64,000 nucleotides of DNA from Fragilaria crotonensis (Eukaryota > Bacillariophyta > Fragilariophyceae > Fragilariales > Fragilariaceae), in NCBI GenBank assembly GCA_022925895.1, contig JAKSYS010000009.1, positions 244,481 to 308,480 on the forward strand, written 5' to 3'. The notes under the pieces are model-generated. The model saw only the letters and a list, made by a program, of their open reading frames with translations. It made no database searches and had not been told where the DNA came from. Every line of letters starts with the position of its first letter. The first letter of the stretch is position 1. A program made the translations under genes and the position numbers. Positions 1 to 11,718 of the stretch are shown piece by piece.

Positions 1-711
1 CAAGTCGACTGTAGTCGTGTTAAAGGGAGTATTGGTAGCAGTAGTAGCGACAGAAGTGAGACCACAGAAACACAACATTATAACATGGCAGAACACTAAC
101 ACTCCAGACGAAACTCGGATCATGTAATGATCACGATGACGATGTACAAACTAACTTACCCTGAATCTCCGACAAACCCATAGGGTCAAATCCAACATCA
201 CCAGGCAAGGATCCATCCAGCTTCTCCGGTCGTGTGAGGAAAGGGATGGACTTGCTAAACTCTGCGTTGAGCGAAACATCCGTGCGGCCAACCTGCGATA
301 GAAATGAAGATGAAATTCTTGTGTAAGAGAAGTGTATTGCAGATGCAGAAAGAGAAGAGTGTTCATGACAGTCATCCACCGTATTAGACTCGAGCACTTG
401 TCGATAATAACGTTTTGCTGCGCTGGTCTCCTCCCTCTATGATCATGGTGTACAAGTAGAATGTCCTTTGCTATCAAAGGTACTAGTGCCACTCCGGTAC
501 AGCATCACAGTGCAGAATCGATGAATCGAACAGCATGTCCACCACTTTCCAGTTTTGTCTTATAACAAGACAACTAGTAGGAACAAAGCCTCTTGTCACT
601 GATAAAATGACATCCCATCACTACTACTACTGCATACTATCGACATACCTGTGGGGTTGGGGCAAAGGCAGAGGCAGTGGCCAGAAGAGCGGAAACAAGG
701 ACGGCTTTCAT
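1..711 (-). CDS. Fucoxanthin-chlorophyll a/c light-harvesting protein, 5' part
   Basis: Plastid antenna protein that binds chlorophyll and fucoxanthin in the thylakoid; only the start lies in the window. Exon 1 (711-649) encodes 21 residues beginning [18 protein letters not shown], a signal peptide ending in the ASAFAP motif that marks diatom plastid import. Exon 2 (292-160) reads [15 protein letters not shown], then a [11 protein letters not shown] stretch and [14 protein letters not shown], the entry into the first LHC helix. A third exon seems to start at base 8 (acceptor ACTACAG, reading V-D-L) and runs off the left edge. Splice sites are GTATGT/GCAG (phase 0) and GTAAGT/ACAG (phase 1). 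The subfamily (Lhcf, Lhcr or Lhcx) cannot be decided without the helices. It is divergently transcribed from the ankyrin gene to the right. Confidence 0.9.
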
Positions 712-1338
712 GGTGATCAGTGTTCGACGTTTTGCCCGAAGGGTAGAGCTAGATACGGAGTATTAGAGGCGATAGACTACTACGAACTACGAATATTGCA
801 GCTGAGTTCACCACCCAGCCATGCACAATATCACACATCGGTACGCCTCCCAACGTAGAATCCAAAAACGAAGGTACGCCGACTTGGATCGCGAGATCTG
901 GAAGGTTCAACTAAGAGATCTGCGCGGCGAATTAAGATCATGATTCCTAATTCCTCCAAGGTCTTCAGAGATCAGAGAAAAACTGCTCGGATCTTCCCAG
1001 GCCTAAACAACATATTTATATATGCATATTGAAGAATAGAAAATTCACTCAGAAACTCCTCACTCACCTAAATCAACGCATATATTGTATTTCGTTTTAT
1101 ACAACATTGAATGTTGATTTCATGAGAACCGTTTTCGACTATCCTCAAAACACGAGGCCATTCTTTTCAACGGCAAGCAAATGGATACCTAAATTCGCCA
1201 TCTTTTCTCTTGGAACCAAGTTTCAGAAGAAATCACCGCGTGGTGTCGTCTACTTTGCCTACTCTCTCATCAAGGAACTAACAAGGGTATTATACAGTAA
1301 TAGACGCATCAAAAGTAAAAACACACCCACACCCGACC
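712..1338. other. Intergenic space between two divergent genes
   Basis: About 0.63 kb separates the light-harvesting start codon from the ankyrin start codon on the opposite strand, so it must hold both promoters. A TATA-like run (atatttatatatgc) lies near 1011-1024. It is about 320 bp before the ankyrin ATG, which is far for a core promoter unless the 5' UTR is long. No other feature is recognised. Confidence 0.5.
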
Positions 1339-2866
1339 ATGAGCATCAAGAAGTCCGTGCAAACCACCAAGGAATCCTTGGACAAGGGCAAGGGCGATAA
1401 CGATGGAGATGAAGACATGCTTCAAGCCGCTCTCGCAGAATCCCAGCGACGACTGGAGATCAATCAGTCGGGGCAATCAGGTACCACGGAAGTGCTGTAT
1501 AACGATGGGGCAACTCCATTGTTTACCGCAATTGAAGAAACAAAATGGACCGACGCTTTGGATTTGTTGGAAGTTGTTCCAGAACAAGCAAAAATCTGGG
1601 TCGCATCCACTGGCACAGAAAATACAACGTTCGGATGGTCCCTCTGGAGACGTTTGCCAATTCATGAGGTATGTTCCAGCTGACAGCTCACAACTGCACT
1701 TGCTTGATACTTCCGTTTGTCTTGCCTATAGATCCTCCAAAACACCAATGCATTGTTCTCATTTCATTCCTTTTGTCATTCTTCTTCCATAGGCGTGTCG
1801 TCGTCAAGCGCCAGCATGGTTGGTGGCTGGTCTCTTGAAAGCGTTCCCCTCGTCCGTCATGGCGACGACTCAGTTTGGTGAATTGCCATTACACTTGGCA
1901 GTCGAAATGGGTGCTGCTCCCGAAGTGGTCAATCTCTTGTTGGTCAATTACTTTCCTGGCATTCACGTGCAGGACAATTCTGGACGGACGCCCATGCAAA
2001 TTAATTTGGAAGCGGATTTTTTTCACATTGAAGATCACAAGTACGTGTACGAGTCGTTGAAGAATGCGCATCACACACTGGATGATATGGACCGGCAGTG
2101 GCAACAAAAGTTGGACCAACAGGCAGCCCAACATGAAGCGCATGTGCGACAACTTCTAGAGGACCATGCCGTGGCAATGCAGGGCGAGAAGGAAACCCAA
2201 CGCAATTTGCACAAGGAATTGGCACGTGTGGAGGGACAGGTTCAGCAATATCAGGAGGAGAGGAAGGCGTTGGAACGGACTCTTAGTTCTCATCATGTCG
2301 AAAAAGGCGCTTGGCGAGAAATATTGGAGACCAAGGAAGAAACTGTGGAAGACTTGATCCATAAGATTCAAGATAAGGAAAAACACATGACATCGTTGAA
2401 AGCGACCTTAAACGCCAAGTCTAATGAGTGCGTGTCTCTCTCAAAGCGTGTTGAAATGTTGGAAGGTGACTTGCGCAACATTACGCTGCTACAGCAAGAT
2501 GAGGTGGCCGCATCAATGCGACGACTAGAAGATGATTTCCAACGTATCATGAAGTCACAGGCTATTCTCGGGGGTAAGTTGCATGGGCAGTCTCGAGGAT
2601 TGGCTTTATTGCTGGAAGAACGCGGTATTTTGCTTCCTCCACCACCTCCACCGCCTCCACCTGCACCGGTCTTGGAAACAAATTTGCACCAGGATGACAC
2701 TGCCATGGAAGCCGTATCCGCAGCTGCAGCGCGGGCCGCTAGAGCTGCCATCACACAAGCCGAAGTCGAAGTGTACGAAAAGGATGTCTTGTCAGAAATG
2801 GAACTTGAGATTCTGCAACAAGAGTCGACTTTGGAACACGCCACCATGTCACGAGAAAAGCTTTGA
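1339..2866 (+). CDS. Ankyrin-repeat protein with coiled coil and polyproline run
   Basis: Two exons, 1339-1668 and 1793-2866, joined by a GTATGT...ATAG intron in phase 0, give 467 residues. The N-terminal third holds ankyrin-like units (GATPLFTAIEE, LPIHEACRRQAP, GELPLHLAVEMGAAPEVVNLLL), followed by a long charged coiled coil rich in Q, E, K and R (roughly residues 195-350), a run of nine prolines and an Ala-rich helical tail. The W..RLPIHE unit split by the intron resembles the W..LPLH units of the ankyrin gene at 11.7-13.6 kb, so both belong to one lineage family. No enzyme domain, signal peptide or membrane segment is seen. A scaffold or adaptor role is inference from the architecture only. 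Confidence 0.8.
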
Positions 2867-3047
2867 TCTACGGAAAATGATGTGTAGTTGTGTAGACCTA
2901 GACTGATACGATGTTTGATGGTTTGACAGCACGATTAATAATTGCCCATGATGTATTTGGCTGGCTTTGCGCGTCATCGATAGTATAAGAACTCGAGGAC
3001 GTCACGAGTCCATTCAGCTTTCAAGCTCGATCATTCATCACTCATCA
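2867..3047. other. Short spacer ending in CTCATCA repeats
   Basis: The spacer between the ankyrin stop and the MITE ends in short CTCATCA-type heptamer repeats. The same heptamer resumes right after the element at 3382 and forms a long array at 40.4 kb. Confidence 0.5.
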
Positions 3048-3381
3048 CAGGCATGGCAAAAATAGGCGATCCGGCCGGCGCGCCTACACCCGCCTAAAAA
3101 TGGTAAATTTAGGCGGCATGCCGACTTCATGTATAGGCGGTGGGGTTAGGGGTTAGGGGTACGGTACAGTACCAGTAGTGCAAGTCGTGCCAGTAGCGAG
3201 TAGTAGCATGCCGATAGGCCCAGCATAGTACGCGACGACACGTATCTGACCCGAGTCTGCTGTATTCCGGATTATCTGGCACGTATACCTATATTTAGGT
3301 TAACTTTAGGCGGCATGCCAAGTTCGATTTTAGGCGGGTAGGCCCGTAGCGGCAGGCGCCCGCCTATTTTTGCCATGCCTG
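3048..3381. mobile_element. MITE with 21-bp perfect terminal inverted repeats, hAT-like ends
   Basis: A 334-bp non-coding element whose first 21 bases (3048-3068, starting CAGGCATGGC) are the exact reverse complement of its last 21 (3361-3381). Further in, both arms carry CCGCCTAAAA and AGGCGGCATGCC words in mirrored order, so the ends can fold on each other. CAG-starting ends fit the hAT superfamily, which makes 8-bp target duplications. Here the flanks are CTCATCA (3041-3047 and 3382-3388), or 8 bp if the first C is counted as flank, but the flanks are themselves heptamer repeats, so the duplication is not clean proof. It contains a short interstitial GGGGTTAGGGGTTAGGGG run and no ORF. Confidence 0.8.
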
Positions 3382-4006
3382 CTCATCACTCATCATAAAC
3401 CACCGAAACCCTCCTTGAACTGATTTCGGTATATTGTTGTATTGTGCATCGGCGAGATTCGGAGGGAGTACTGTACAGTGGATATCGCTGGTACGCCGTA
3501 GGAGTGCCAATTTAGGGTACATCGTACTTTTTTTATACACCAGTACCGTACCTCTACGGTAGTACAGTCCGAGTACAGGAACTTTGATTTGAACTGTACT
3601 GCAGTACTGTCCTAAAAGTACTGGCGCGAAACGGAGTACGGGTCCGTACTACAGTGTAGTACTGTAGTACCAGAGACTATGTCTGGTTCGCATTGCTCAC
3701 AAGCACGATCCGCCTGCGTCATCCACAATGAACTCGACTCCGGACTCCGGACGCGGGGCCGACAAAATGTGGATCAACCCAGGGGCGTGCTTTCAGGTGC
3801 AAGGCACCTATATCAGGGAAAAACCGTTAATTACCCGAGATTAGATTTATTTTCCATACATAGTAGTCTCATACCTGGCTATTGGCTGTGCTGCTCGTAT
3901 CATCATTTGCCACACATAGACACCCTCTCTGTGTGGCTCCGTCGTTACTCCTTTTTTTTGCTTCCACAAAAGTTGTACTGTGCATTGTGCATTACACCGT
4001 ACAACA
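3382..4006. other. GTAC-rich intergenic DNA upstream of PP2A
   Basis: After the heptamer flank, 3465-3680 is dense in GTAC-containing words (tacagt, gtactg, ccgtac). The rest is the presumed promoter and 5' UTR of the PP2A gene. No ORF or RNA gene is recognised. Confidence 0.5.
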
Positions 4007-5485
4007 ATGACCAACGAAACAAGCGACATCGATTCTCAAATCGAGAGACTACGAAATGGGGGAACACTGAGTGAGCAAGAGGTCAAGTTATTGTGTGACA
4101 AGGTGTGTAACGATGAAAAGAAGGAATTATTTCGTTAGCGACACAATTCATGGCGCATGGTCAATCTTTGCCCATGCGCACTGTGACATGCCGCGGTATA
4201 TCCGGGTTTTCTCTTGGCTGCGCACTAATGACTGCTGCAGAACATGTTGCACGCCATCAGCTGATCAGCGACATCTTTACCGTGTTCGTGTTTTGATGAT
4301 AAGGTGTAATGTTCAGGTGACAGCTCCCTGGCAGCCTTGATTCTCTTTTTCGGTCTGATTCGCACTGTTCATCGTCCACATGTGTTAAATGATGTTGAGT
4401 ATCCACCGTTTTTAACATTACATCAAAACTGCTCACTTTTTCAGGCCAAAGCTGTTTTACAAGAGGAATCGAATGTCCAAGCGGTGCAAGCCCCAGTAAC
4501 TGTCTGCGGTGACATTCATGGCCAGTTTTATGACCTCTGTGAATTATTTCGCATCGGCGGACAGTGCCCTGATTCAAATTATTTGTTCATGGGAGACTAT
4601 GTCGATCGCGGTTACTACTCGCTGGAGACTGTAACATTGCTGATGGCACTTAAAGTGCGATACCGTCACCGAATCACTATTCTGAGAGGAAACCACGAGA
4701 GTCGACAAATTACCCAAGTGTAAGTCAATGCTCAAGTCGTTATTGTTTAACACGGTTTTGCAAAATTCTCAAACCCTCATATTCTTGCTATCCCACCTCG
4801 AAACCTCTCTCTACAGCTACGGTTTTTACGATGAATGCCTTCGTAAATATGGAAACGCAAACGTGTGGAAGCACTTCACCGATACATTTGATTACCTTCC
4901 CATGACGGCAGTAGTTGCAGATCGCATCTTTTGCTTGCATGGAGGATTATCTCCTAGTATTGACACTTTGGACCATGCTCGGGACTTGGATCGCGTCCAA
5001 GAAGTCCCTCACGAAGGTCCCATGTGTGATTTAGTCTGGAGCGATCCCGACGATCGGTATGTAGTATTGACCACGTGCATTTGTAGTTCAAGCAATCGTG
5101 TCCATCATGTCTCACAACAACGACCTTTTTTCTTTCATAAAGCTGCGGTTGGGGTATTTCTCCTCGTGGTGCGGGGTACACTTTTGGTCAGGATATTACA
5201 GAACAATTTACACATATCAATGGACTTCACTTTATTGCTCGTGCCCATCAGTTGGTCATGGAAGGTTATCAGTGGCAGCACAACAAGAGCGTTGTTACCG
5301 TCTTCTCGGCTCCCAATTATTGCTACCGATGCGGCAATCAAGCTGCCATTATGGAAGTGGATGACTCTGTTGATTCTTGCAGTAAGGAAACGATTCACGA
5401 CCATTGCAAGTTCTCGCAATTTGATCCTGCTCCGAGAGATGAAAACTGGCATAAGAGTCCTCGAACACCTGATTACTTTTTGTAA
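4007..5485 (+). CDS. PP2A-C: Serine/threonine protein phosphatase 2A catalytic subunit
   Basis: Metal-dependent phosphatase, catalytic subunit of the PP2A heterotrimer. Four exons give an intact 317-aa protein: 4007-4102, 4445-4719, 4817-5056 and 5143-5485 (phases 0, 2, 2). Catalytic motifs are all present: GDIHGQF, GDYVDRG, RGNHE, HGGLSP and [11 protein letters not shown]. The carboxyl end is TPDYFL, the tail that is methylated on its final Leu and phosphorylated on the preceding Tyr in known PP2A. It is about 8 residues longer than the usual 309 aa, mainly because of a [12 protein letters not shown]-type insertion before FDPAP that I do not know from other PP2A enzymes. The first intron is 342 bp, longer than the other two (97 and 86 bp). 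Confidence 0.95.
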
Positions 5486-8400
5486 AGAAAAATGTGGAAA
5501 AACCCGACGATGAAGAGAGGGGCGCCCATCATTGTCACCCGAATGATACAGCACAGCATATATTAATCATAATGAGGGCTATCTTGAAATACTCGCGCAT
5601 TTGCAGAAGTTGCCATTGACAAGATTGGGCTGACACCGATGTGACTCTGGTAGTGGCAGCGTCATTAGCATTTAAGATTGGTTGTGTTGTTAACAGTGAA
5701 TGTGAATTAAGGTAAGCAAAGTGTCACTCAAAGGAGTGGGCGCATTGCTATGATCTAGAGTAGGATTCCTTGATTGCTTCGTGCGTTCATCTAGGTCGTT
5801 TGTGCTGGCAAGCAGTTAGGGGTTAGGTTGAGATGAACTCGATATCTAGACTGACCATAGCACTAGTAGCGTGTCAAATGCGGTATTCTAATGCTCAGCT
5901 GTATTATTTGTAACATGGATTTGCTACATGAGATAGGTCTCGGCAGTGTAAGGTAATTTACCTTTTGACCCATGAAAGGTAAAGGTCAGGGTGAAAGGTA
6001 ACAATTTTTTTGCCGAGTGGCTTCCAGATGGTGAAGGTTATGATTCATGTTATAGAACTCAGAGGGTAAAGGTAATTATGCAAAATAAAATTGGGGGATA
6101 AAGGGAATGACTTCAAATTACCCAAGGGTAAAGGTGATGCATACTCTAAAGAACCATAACCTCAACTAGTAAATGGGTGAGACCCGATACCTTACTCCCT
6201 TTGAGGAAGTTCCAAGGTGCATTGTAGGTCCTTTGTTGGTACTTTCGGGTGTTGAATGTGACGGATATGAACCCCACTTGATGATCCTACCCTTGCGTAA
6301 CGGTCCTCCATTTGCCACTCGTGGCATCTCTGTCTTCCGCCCTTTTGTTGCCACCAGTGCAATATCATCCTCGTCTTGAGGGGCACAGCCTTCTGCGCAA
6401 CTCAATGCTCCATCTGTTCCTATCCCATTTTGCCCGCCCTTTAGGGTCAGCACCATGAAATGCACCGACCTAGAAATAGATCTGGGATAAACATATTAGA
6501 AGAGGTTAGTATATGCTGCATGCTCCAACTAATTCTAAGGAGTAACGATGTCTCGTTCTTTGGTTTCAAGTGCATCTCAAACGTTGGCTCTCGTATCTCG
6601 TTCCATATCGTATCTTGTGCCATCCAGCCAACCACAAGAATGGTAGTATACTGAATAAACACATTGTCAAGTGCTGACAACCAGCAAGGATTGCTGTATG
6701 ATCATGCTGTATCATCAGAAGATCAGCAATGTGAAGATGATGACAGTGTCACTATCACCAATGATCCTTAGCAACCATTCATTTGCTGCTGGTGATTGTG
6801 GTGCTGGTGGACAAGATCAGAATGAGGACAACAAATTCAGTGTGGGCCACTCGCAAGTACCAATGTGCAGACTTTCCATGGCAAAACACACATCATTGGA
6901 CAGACTGGAATCTTCCATGACTTTGCTGCAGAACACAATGCTTGGTATGGAAGAAGCAGGCTTTGGCATGTACCAATGCTCAACAAGGTTGGATAGGAGT
7001 GTAATTGAAGACCCAACATCGTGTCCTCATCCTTGTCTGCTGCAAGCAATGCAGCTACTGATGCTAAGGTGCATCATCGCCAGTGATCCTTCAGTTCTTG
7101 GTGCAGCAAACCATTAAGATGAGGGGACCTCTTCTTGAGTTTGTGATTGGTGGTGACCTTTCTCCATGCTATAGCTAGCTACTGGTGAAGAATGCTTCCA
7201 GCAGCTAGTGAGTTCCCAAACTGATGCTGGCCCAGATGCCAACATTAATGCGGATGATTCTCCGCAGCAGGACTGCAGCACTATTCAGTATTGCCCAACT
7301 GTTGATGGCTGAATCCTGTGCAATCTTGATATTTTAGTTTCCTTTGCTACCATGGATGGTTTATTCACCTGGATTAATCTAAAAGGGTTTAGTATGTTGT
7401 TACAGCACACATTCTCTTTCTCACCATCCTTGATGTTTCCGCCTCTCGCAATCGAACCTGTCCGGAAGCCACTCAACCAGGAGTGGTTCAAGGAACTCTT
7501 CGCACATCTCCAGTGTAGATAATTAATTGCACTGATAGAAACGAGGAACATTTGGTCTACTTTAACAAGGAAGCATGCTGCAGGGCAGCAGTATCGCTGT
7601 TGTGGACATGGGCGGGTCATCCACGATGCGCTAACATTTACCCTTCTCTTGCCAGAGCCGCACATCGCGCCCCGGAAAGGTATGGTGATGGCGCGTTACA
7701 ACAGGAGTTTCTTGCATCCTTTAGAATTCCAGACACGGTGCTATTCAGAAATTTATATCAACAAATATTTCGAATGATGATATTATAAAAGGATTCAAAT
7801 CAGCATGGAAGCATAAAGGACCTCGCCATCAGATAGATATCTTGCTTTGCCATTATAAAGCCATTATACAAGGTCCCGAACTACTTGTGTGTCTTTGCAA
7901 GTTCCTCAACATTGCAATGTCTGGGGAAATTTCTGTGATGGTGCGATGTGGTCAACGTTTTAATTGAAAGGACACATGACACCTGCAAATCAAAAGACTC
8001 TGAATATTATGCCTATTTTCGGTGGACTACAACTTATCTTTCAAGATAATGGGGGAGGGATTGTGACTGGTCAAATGGGCACTAACAATGGATCAGTTAA
8101 AATCTGGTCAGCATTGCTCAGCACTTCCAGAAAGGACAACCATGGATCCTATCATGTTGAATCATCTGGCGACGGACTTATGTCGAGTCCTCCTCAAGAT
8201 CAACTCTTATGCTCTCCATGAAAACAATGCATCTGTGTCCTTCGATCGAATCAAAGCAATACTGTGTATGATGGCGGCGACGCCAAGTCTATGGAGTTTA
8301 TGAAAAACTCAGTGGCAATGGTTGGCGGGATCTCTGAGACATCTTTCCTTGCATCCCTTCTTGGCACAGGTCAAGAAGCAAGCATGGCGTTGCCAGCAGT

Positions 8401-10445
8401 GTGACTCAAGCAAGTGGTTATAAAATGATTTCCTCTTGGTCGGATTATTCTGGATAGCTGAGGAAGTTTCAAATCCTCTGTGGATGAAACTATTATCCAT
8501 AGCAGGTTCGTGGATGCTTTTGTCATTGTTGACACGCTCTGGCCGGGATTTACACACAAAGTATCTTGCTCTTCCTGAACTTCTGTCCTCAGCACTCCTC
8601 CAACCATTACGCAGACCTGGGAAACTTGAGAAACTGGTATGATGCGATGGTATGGGAATGGGAAGGGGCTGGCCCCAGTCGTGAGAGAGAACACTAGATG
8701 ATCCAGATACTAAGCTTATGAATCCCACCTCCCTTTTCTCACACCGAACCGGGCGTTGACTACTATGCAACACTTTATCTTTAGCCACAACATAAGTATT
8801 ACGTTAACAAAGCAAGAACATTGTGACAATCTTGAGAGGGGCCAATTGCTGATTGACCGTGGACATAGATTGGTGAAGTGATGACTTTCTTTGGAAACCA
8901 CGACGGGTGTTGGAATCACTACTGTTGCTGCCAACAGAAAGTCATCTCCGGACTTGGTGCAGCTCAGTAGTATTGCTAATCTGACTAGCACTGAGAGACA
9001 ACATAGGAAATGCCGAAGAACATAGATGGCTCACCAATGTTCATGGACTTCTTGAATGTGCAAAGAATCCCGAGGCAATAAGACCAAGCAAGCTGTAAAA
9101 AGTCAAAGACAAAATCCATGCAAATATGCTCTCCTCCTGATGCAAAGCTTGCTTTGCACCATGCAAGCCTGCTTTGAATCTGACATAATTCTATTGTTTG
9201 AAGCCCCCAGCAGGCAGTGGAGCTCCGTTTGAAGGTGACGAGTTGAAAGTGATTGTTCTTCTGCCTGCAATCGAGCGAGGAGGAGTTGATACCTCAGAGG
9301 AGTGGAAGTTGTTCATTCCCTGATTTTCCTTTGTGCGGGAAAACAGCCTGGCTGGTCGCAAGATTAAGACAGCCAGCAGGCATTCTCTGTCATCAGAAAT
9401 CTTCATCAAAACCAAGTGCCTCCTTCATTCATGCTGGATGAATGCAAAAGTTATCAAGAAGGTCCCTACTAACTAAAGATTTTCAGCAGGCAGCCAGATG
9501 GTGCTGGAAAGAATAACACTCTCAAGCCAAGCTACATTAGCAACCTGGAGGTGTGTTCACAAACTCTACTGTTACAATTGATGAAGCCGTATCCATGGAA
9601 AACATTGAACAGGAAGCTTAGGCTTGAGAACTCCTAGACAACAACATGATTGGCATGCTAATCATTCAATTTGATAATTTGATTGCTGATGAAGAACTCG
9701 CAGCATTGCTTGGAATTGATTGCTGATGAGGAATTGGACTTGTTGGTTGAAGTGTTGCTTTTACTAATTCTGAGCAAAAATAATTACCCAGATTTAAGGT
9801 AGAGGTAAAGTGAATGCCTCTGCTAAAGGTAAAGTTAAGGGCAAGCATTTATAAAAGGGTAAGGTAAGTTAAAGGTAATGCCTCTGCATTTCATTTTCAA
9901 AAGGAAGGTTAAGATAAAGATAAACTGCTTCACCTTTTCCATTCCCCTGCCGAGGCCTGTTATGAAATTTTGGCTTGACCGCGTCGTTCATATTAGGGGT
10001 ACATCGCATCGCGCCTTTTGAAGCGAGTCCTCTAATAATGCCGAGCTGCAAGTTCTTTGAATATATATTCTGTTTGTTGACCCATGACCTGTTGACATAG
10101 GAAAAAACGCGGGAAACAAGGGACACACGACACCCTGACGCACCTCGTATGGTTGTTCGCCGAACAAAGTGCCAGCTGGAATTCTCAAACACGGCGTTTT
10201 TCGTCACTGCGATCGGAACATGCCACTGCCATCCCCATCACATCCGGCCGCATCTTGGTGAGAGAGGAGAGTGACAGAATTCCTGGATCAAGTACAGTAC
10301 TGTGTAGACTGAATATTAATTCCGCTGTAACAGTAGCAAATTCACTCATATGTTTTCCTCCTCGTGACGCCAGGGTGGAGGCCGTTTCACGTTTCACCCG
10401 TCACAAAAAACACTCAACATCCTTCATCGATCAATTACACGTACC
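5486..10445. other. 5-kb stretch with no supported gene
   Basis: Open frames here are short, lie in all six frames, contain no motif I recognise and do not join through plausible splice sites. Both ends carry GGTAAAGG-type repeats (5950-6140 and 9790-9930). The stretch is best read as old, decayed mobile or non-coding DNA. The last few hundred bases presumably hold the promoter of the 10.4-kb gene. Confidence 0.5.
5935..9958. mobile_element. Possible decayed DNA transposon with subterminal GGTAAAGG repeats
   Basis: The left end (5935-5951, starting AGGTCTCGGCAG) and the reverse complement of the right end (9958-9942, starting AGGCCTCGGCAG) match over about 17 bp with three mismatches. Both ends carry direct and inverted GGTAAAGG words within 200 bp, as many transposons do. 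No target duplication is visible next to these ends and no transposase is recognised inside. The call is tentative. Confidence 0.25.
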
Positions 10446-11429
10446 ATGTCATCGTTGTCGACCTCTTCTGTTCTGCCTTTGCCGTCACTGTTTCTGTTGT
10501 TGCTTCTCCCGCTCGTCATCTCTGGCTTTGTTGTGTCAAGTAATCATCAATATCCATTATCACAACAACTGCAGCAGCAGCAACAACAACTACATCAACA
10601 ACAACAACTACAAGCGAGAATTGCGATTGCCAAGAGTCGGAAACATGACATAGAAGGCAAGACTGCAAAACGGCGACAAGAACCACCATCTGATCCTGTA
10701 TCACGATGCGATACTAAAGGTGAAATTCAGCGGGATCATGAATGGGATGAGTCGTACCAACAACTCAAAGCAGTTTACAATCGTCACGAGCCCAGTCGAC
10801 TCCACCCGACGACGACAACAACAACATGCACAACAACAACAAACAAGGACCTATTCGAATGGTGTAAAATTCAAGCACATTTGGCCTCGACTGGAAGATT
10901 AACGCAAGTTCGTCTCTCGAGACTTGTAGAAATTGGATTCTGGAACGATGAGCTTCCTGCGCAACCATGGGATCACTGGTATAGTCAACTGATGGACTTC
11001 TACTTACAACACGGTCATTCGAATGTACATTGTACATCGGAAACCTATCTGTTAGCTCAGTGGGGACAATTGCAGAGGACATCAGCCTTGCTCTCAATCC
11101 GCCAAAAACGATTATTGTGGAGTATCAATTTTGTCTTTGATGCCGAACAAGCTGAATTCGAAACTCAATATCAACGATTACTGGAACTTGAAACGAAGGA
11201 ACCCATTCTGTCGGTTCGGCAATGGAAGAAACTTCAAAGAAGTTATTCCAAACCAGACAATGCCGTCATGACTGCTGCCTCGTCTACAACGTCAGATGCC
11301 TTTGTCTCTGACACCTTGTGGAAACTTGGCGCAGCTCATGAGGAGTGCAACAACATGAGCAAAGTGGTCATACAAGACTGCATTGGACCGCCACATCTTA
11401 GTTCAATTGCCACATCTAGAATTTTGTAA
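10446..11429 (+). CDS. Secreted or organellar protein with two helicase-associated (HA) repeats
   Basis: A 327-aa single-exon protein. Residues about 8-30 form a hydrophobic leader (LPSLFLLLLLPLVISGFVV), then a glutamine-rich low-complexity stretch (about residues 41-57). Two HA-type units follow. The first begins WDESYQQLKAVYNRHEPSRLH and ends near LVEIGFWND. The second begins WDHWYSQLMDFYLQHGHSNVH and includes AQWGQLQR and LLWSINFVFD. HA repeats (W...Y..L..F...GH.NV...) are expanded in diatoms, often without any helicase, and bind nucleic acid in some bacterial proteins. The first unit is interrupted by a Thr-rich run (CAA/ACA triplets). The function here is unknown; the leader suggests ER or plastid routing. 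Confidence 0.8.
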   Translation: MSSLSTSSVLPLPSLFLLLLLPLVISGFVVSSNHQYPLSQQLQQQQQQLHQQQQLQARIAIAKSRKHDIEGKTAKRRQEPPSDPVSRCDTKGEIQRDHEWDESYQQLKAVYNRHEPSRLHPTTTTTTCTTTTNKDLFEWCKIQAHLASTGRLTQVRLSRLVEIGFWNDELPAQPWDHWYSQLMDFYLQHGHSNVHCTSETYLLAQWGQLQRTSALLSIRQKRLLWSINFVFDAEQAEFETQYQRLLELETKEPILSVRQWKKLQRSYSKPDNAVMTAASSTTSDAFVSDTLWKLGAAHEECNNMSKVVIQDCIGPPHLSSIATSRIL

Positions 11430-11718
11430 TCTTTTCTCATACCTAGTTCTTGTCAACAACGTCGTAAGCCTAAATGTGACGTGACTCTACCAAAGGCTCG
11501 CGCTCGAAGAACCGCGACCGACTTCTCATCCAACAAACAGTGCGTGATCATATGTATAGATTTATAATGATTAGACACTGGCTCTCTCTCTCTTCCTCAC
11601 GCGGCCAAATTTCTTCTGATAAGATCCTGGCATGTCGTGCGAGCCCTCATTCCATATTCCCACTTCTCTCCTCCGTTCCTTTGTGAGTCCTCTCTCACCT
11701 TTTGTTCCCAATCCTCTC
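11430..11718. other. Spacer between convergent genes
   Basis: A 0.29-kb gap between two convergent stop codons. It must hold both 3' ends. No recognisable element. Confidence 0.5.

Noticed and set aside
3138-3170. Telomere-like GGGGTTAGGGG run
   Set aside because: Only two or three units inside a MITE; too short to be a telomeric array.
5486-10445. About twenty frames of 60-160 codons
   Set aside because: They fall in all frames on both strands, lack motifs and do not chain together.
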